Assembly: GCF_023065955.2 (NCBI RefSeq)
Contig: NW_026622808.1
Span: 31,880,475 to 31,944,474 of the forward strand
Length of the DNA: 64,000 bases
From: Ursus arctos
Lineage: Eukaryota; Chordata; Mammalia; Carnivora; Ursidae
Reading direction: 5' to 3'
Positions 63,189 through 64,000 of the stretch are shown piece after piece. Below the pieces are notes generated by a model, which did not search any database, had not been told where the DNA came from, and saw nothing but the letters and a program-made list of their open reading frames with translations. The translations under genes were made by a program, and so were the position numbers. Numbering within the stretch: the stretch's first letter is position 1; each line of letters opens with the position of its first letter.

Positions 63189-64000
63189 CTACCAAGGCAA
63201 ACACGGGAGCAGTCAGGGCTTGTGCCGCACACGGGATGACCAAGACGCGGGGATAGGGACAACCCAAGAGGAAGCCACTGCCTCTGACCTCCAGGCACCA
63301 GAGAGTCCCTAATTTTTGTCTCTTCACCTGCCGACCCCTCCTTGGGACAGCGGCTCCCTCCACTGTGACCCCAGCACCTAGCACAGAGCACTAGGTAAAT
63401 GGGTGAATGGAAGAAAAAACAAGTGAACACAAGGCCCTCTTAACTTAGGTCCCTAGGTTCCTCGCTCAGCTGATCAGGAGGCACCGAAGAGAAGCCTGCA
63501 TGAGAAGTGACGAGTCCCTACCAGCCTGAGAGAAGAGCAGGTCTGCCGGAGCCTGAATGAGATTTTCCCAAAGGCGCCCTGCATGGGTCACCGGGGGTGA
63601 CTTCCGGGGAAGGCACCCTGCATGGGTCACGGGGGAAGGCACCTCGCGTGGGTCACTAAGGAAAGGACTCCACTAAGGGGAAAGCAATCCAGAGGAAGAG
63701 ATGGCCAGGGCTGGCAGAACTGGCTCCCAGCTTGGTGGGCGCATCACATCCCTGGCATGACACTCGTCAGGCAAACACTCAGGCCCTGGCCCAGTCCAAC
63801 GACTTGGACTGCTCCCCAAACCCTGGCAGTGTCCACACTGACCCCACCCCAAGCCTGAGGCCCTATTCTCCAGGCCCTCTGCCCCAAGGACGGGCCCTCC
63901 AGCCTCTATCCTCTAGACTAAGCTCGTCGGAGGGCCTGTCTGGCAGGCAGCCAGAGCCAGGCTAGCCGGACCCCAGACACAGACACGCATAACGAGCACA
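63189..64000 (-). other. PLXNB1 intron running off the window
   Basis: I looked for the preceding plexin-B1 exon on the minus strand and found none. A weak ancient-repeat piece (CCTAGCACAGAGCACTAGG) lies at about 63375. Confidence 0.5.
63571..63665. repeat. Three-copy minisatellite in PLXNB1 intron
   Basis: AAGGC(G/A)CCCTGCATGGGTCAC-type units begin at 63571, 63610 and 63636; the third is diverged (CACCTCGCGTGGGTCAC). Confidence 0.8.

Overview
This is mammalian nuclear DNA, almost certainly from a carnivore. About 45 tRNA-derived SINEs of the Can-SINE type are scattered through it. Plus-strand copies begin with a GGCGCCTGGGTGGCTCAG-like head, carry a CT-rich middle and end in AATAAATAAAATCTTTAAAAA. 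Their sequence (for example CTCTCGCTGGCTGTCTC before the tail) looks more like bear/panda or other arctoid copies than dog copies; that is inference from memory of the families.

Three protein genes are supported by splice-consistent exons. (1) SPINK8, minus strand, three coding exons at 3491-6879; the short last exon was not found and probably lies left of the window. (2) FBXW12, plus strand, ten coding exons at 28595-45949, giving an intact 465-residue F-box/WD-type protein. (3) PLXNB1, minus strand, the last ten coding exons at 57265-63188, giving the C-terminal 386 residues of plexin-B1 up to its VTDL end; earlier exons lie right of the window. Order and orientation match the human 3p21.31 neighbourhood SPINK8 - FBXW12 - PLXNB1. 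SPINK8 and FBXW12 are divergent, FBXW12 and PLXNB1 convergent.

Layout: 1-2090 is old L1; 2.1-7 kb is SPINK8 with an LTR and SINEs; 7-28.5 kb is intergenic, AT-rich and packed with SINEs, L1 ends, MIRs and a solo LTR; 28.6-46 kb is FBXW12, whose introns hold a MaLR-type element with a nested L1 and, in intron 9, a roughly 4.9 kb reverse L1 studded with SINEs; 46-56.6 kb is intergenic, with another LTR, a plus-strand L1 and three long dinucleotide arrays nearby; 56.6-64 kb is the GC-rich 3' part of PLXNB1.

The three genes do unrelated jobs (secreted Kazal-type protein, ubiquitin-ligase substrate adaptor, semaphorin receptor). I found no evidence of a new biological system. The most informative items are the complete exon models, the nested transposon history and a few small structural oddities. 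Long open frames in the GC-rich right third are chance frames or antisense to plexin exons.
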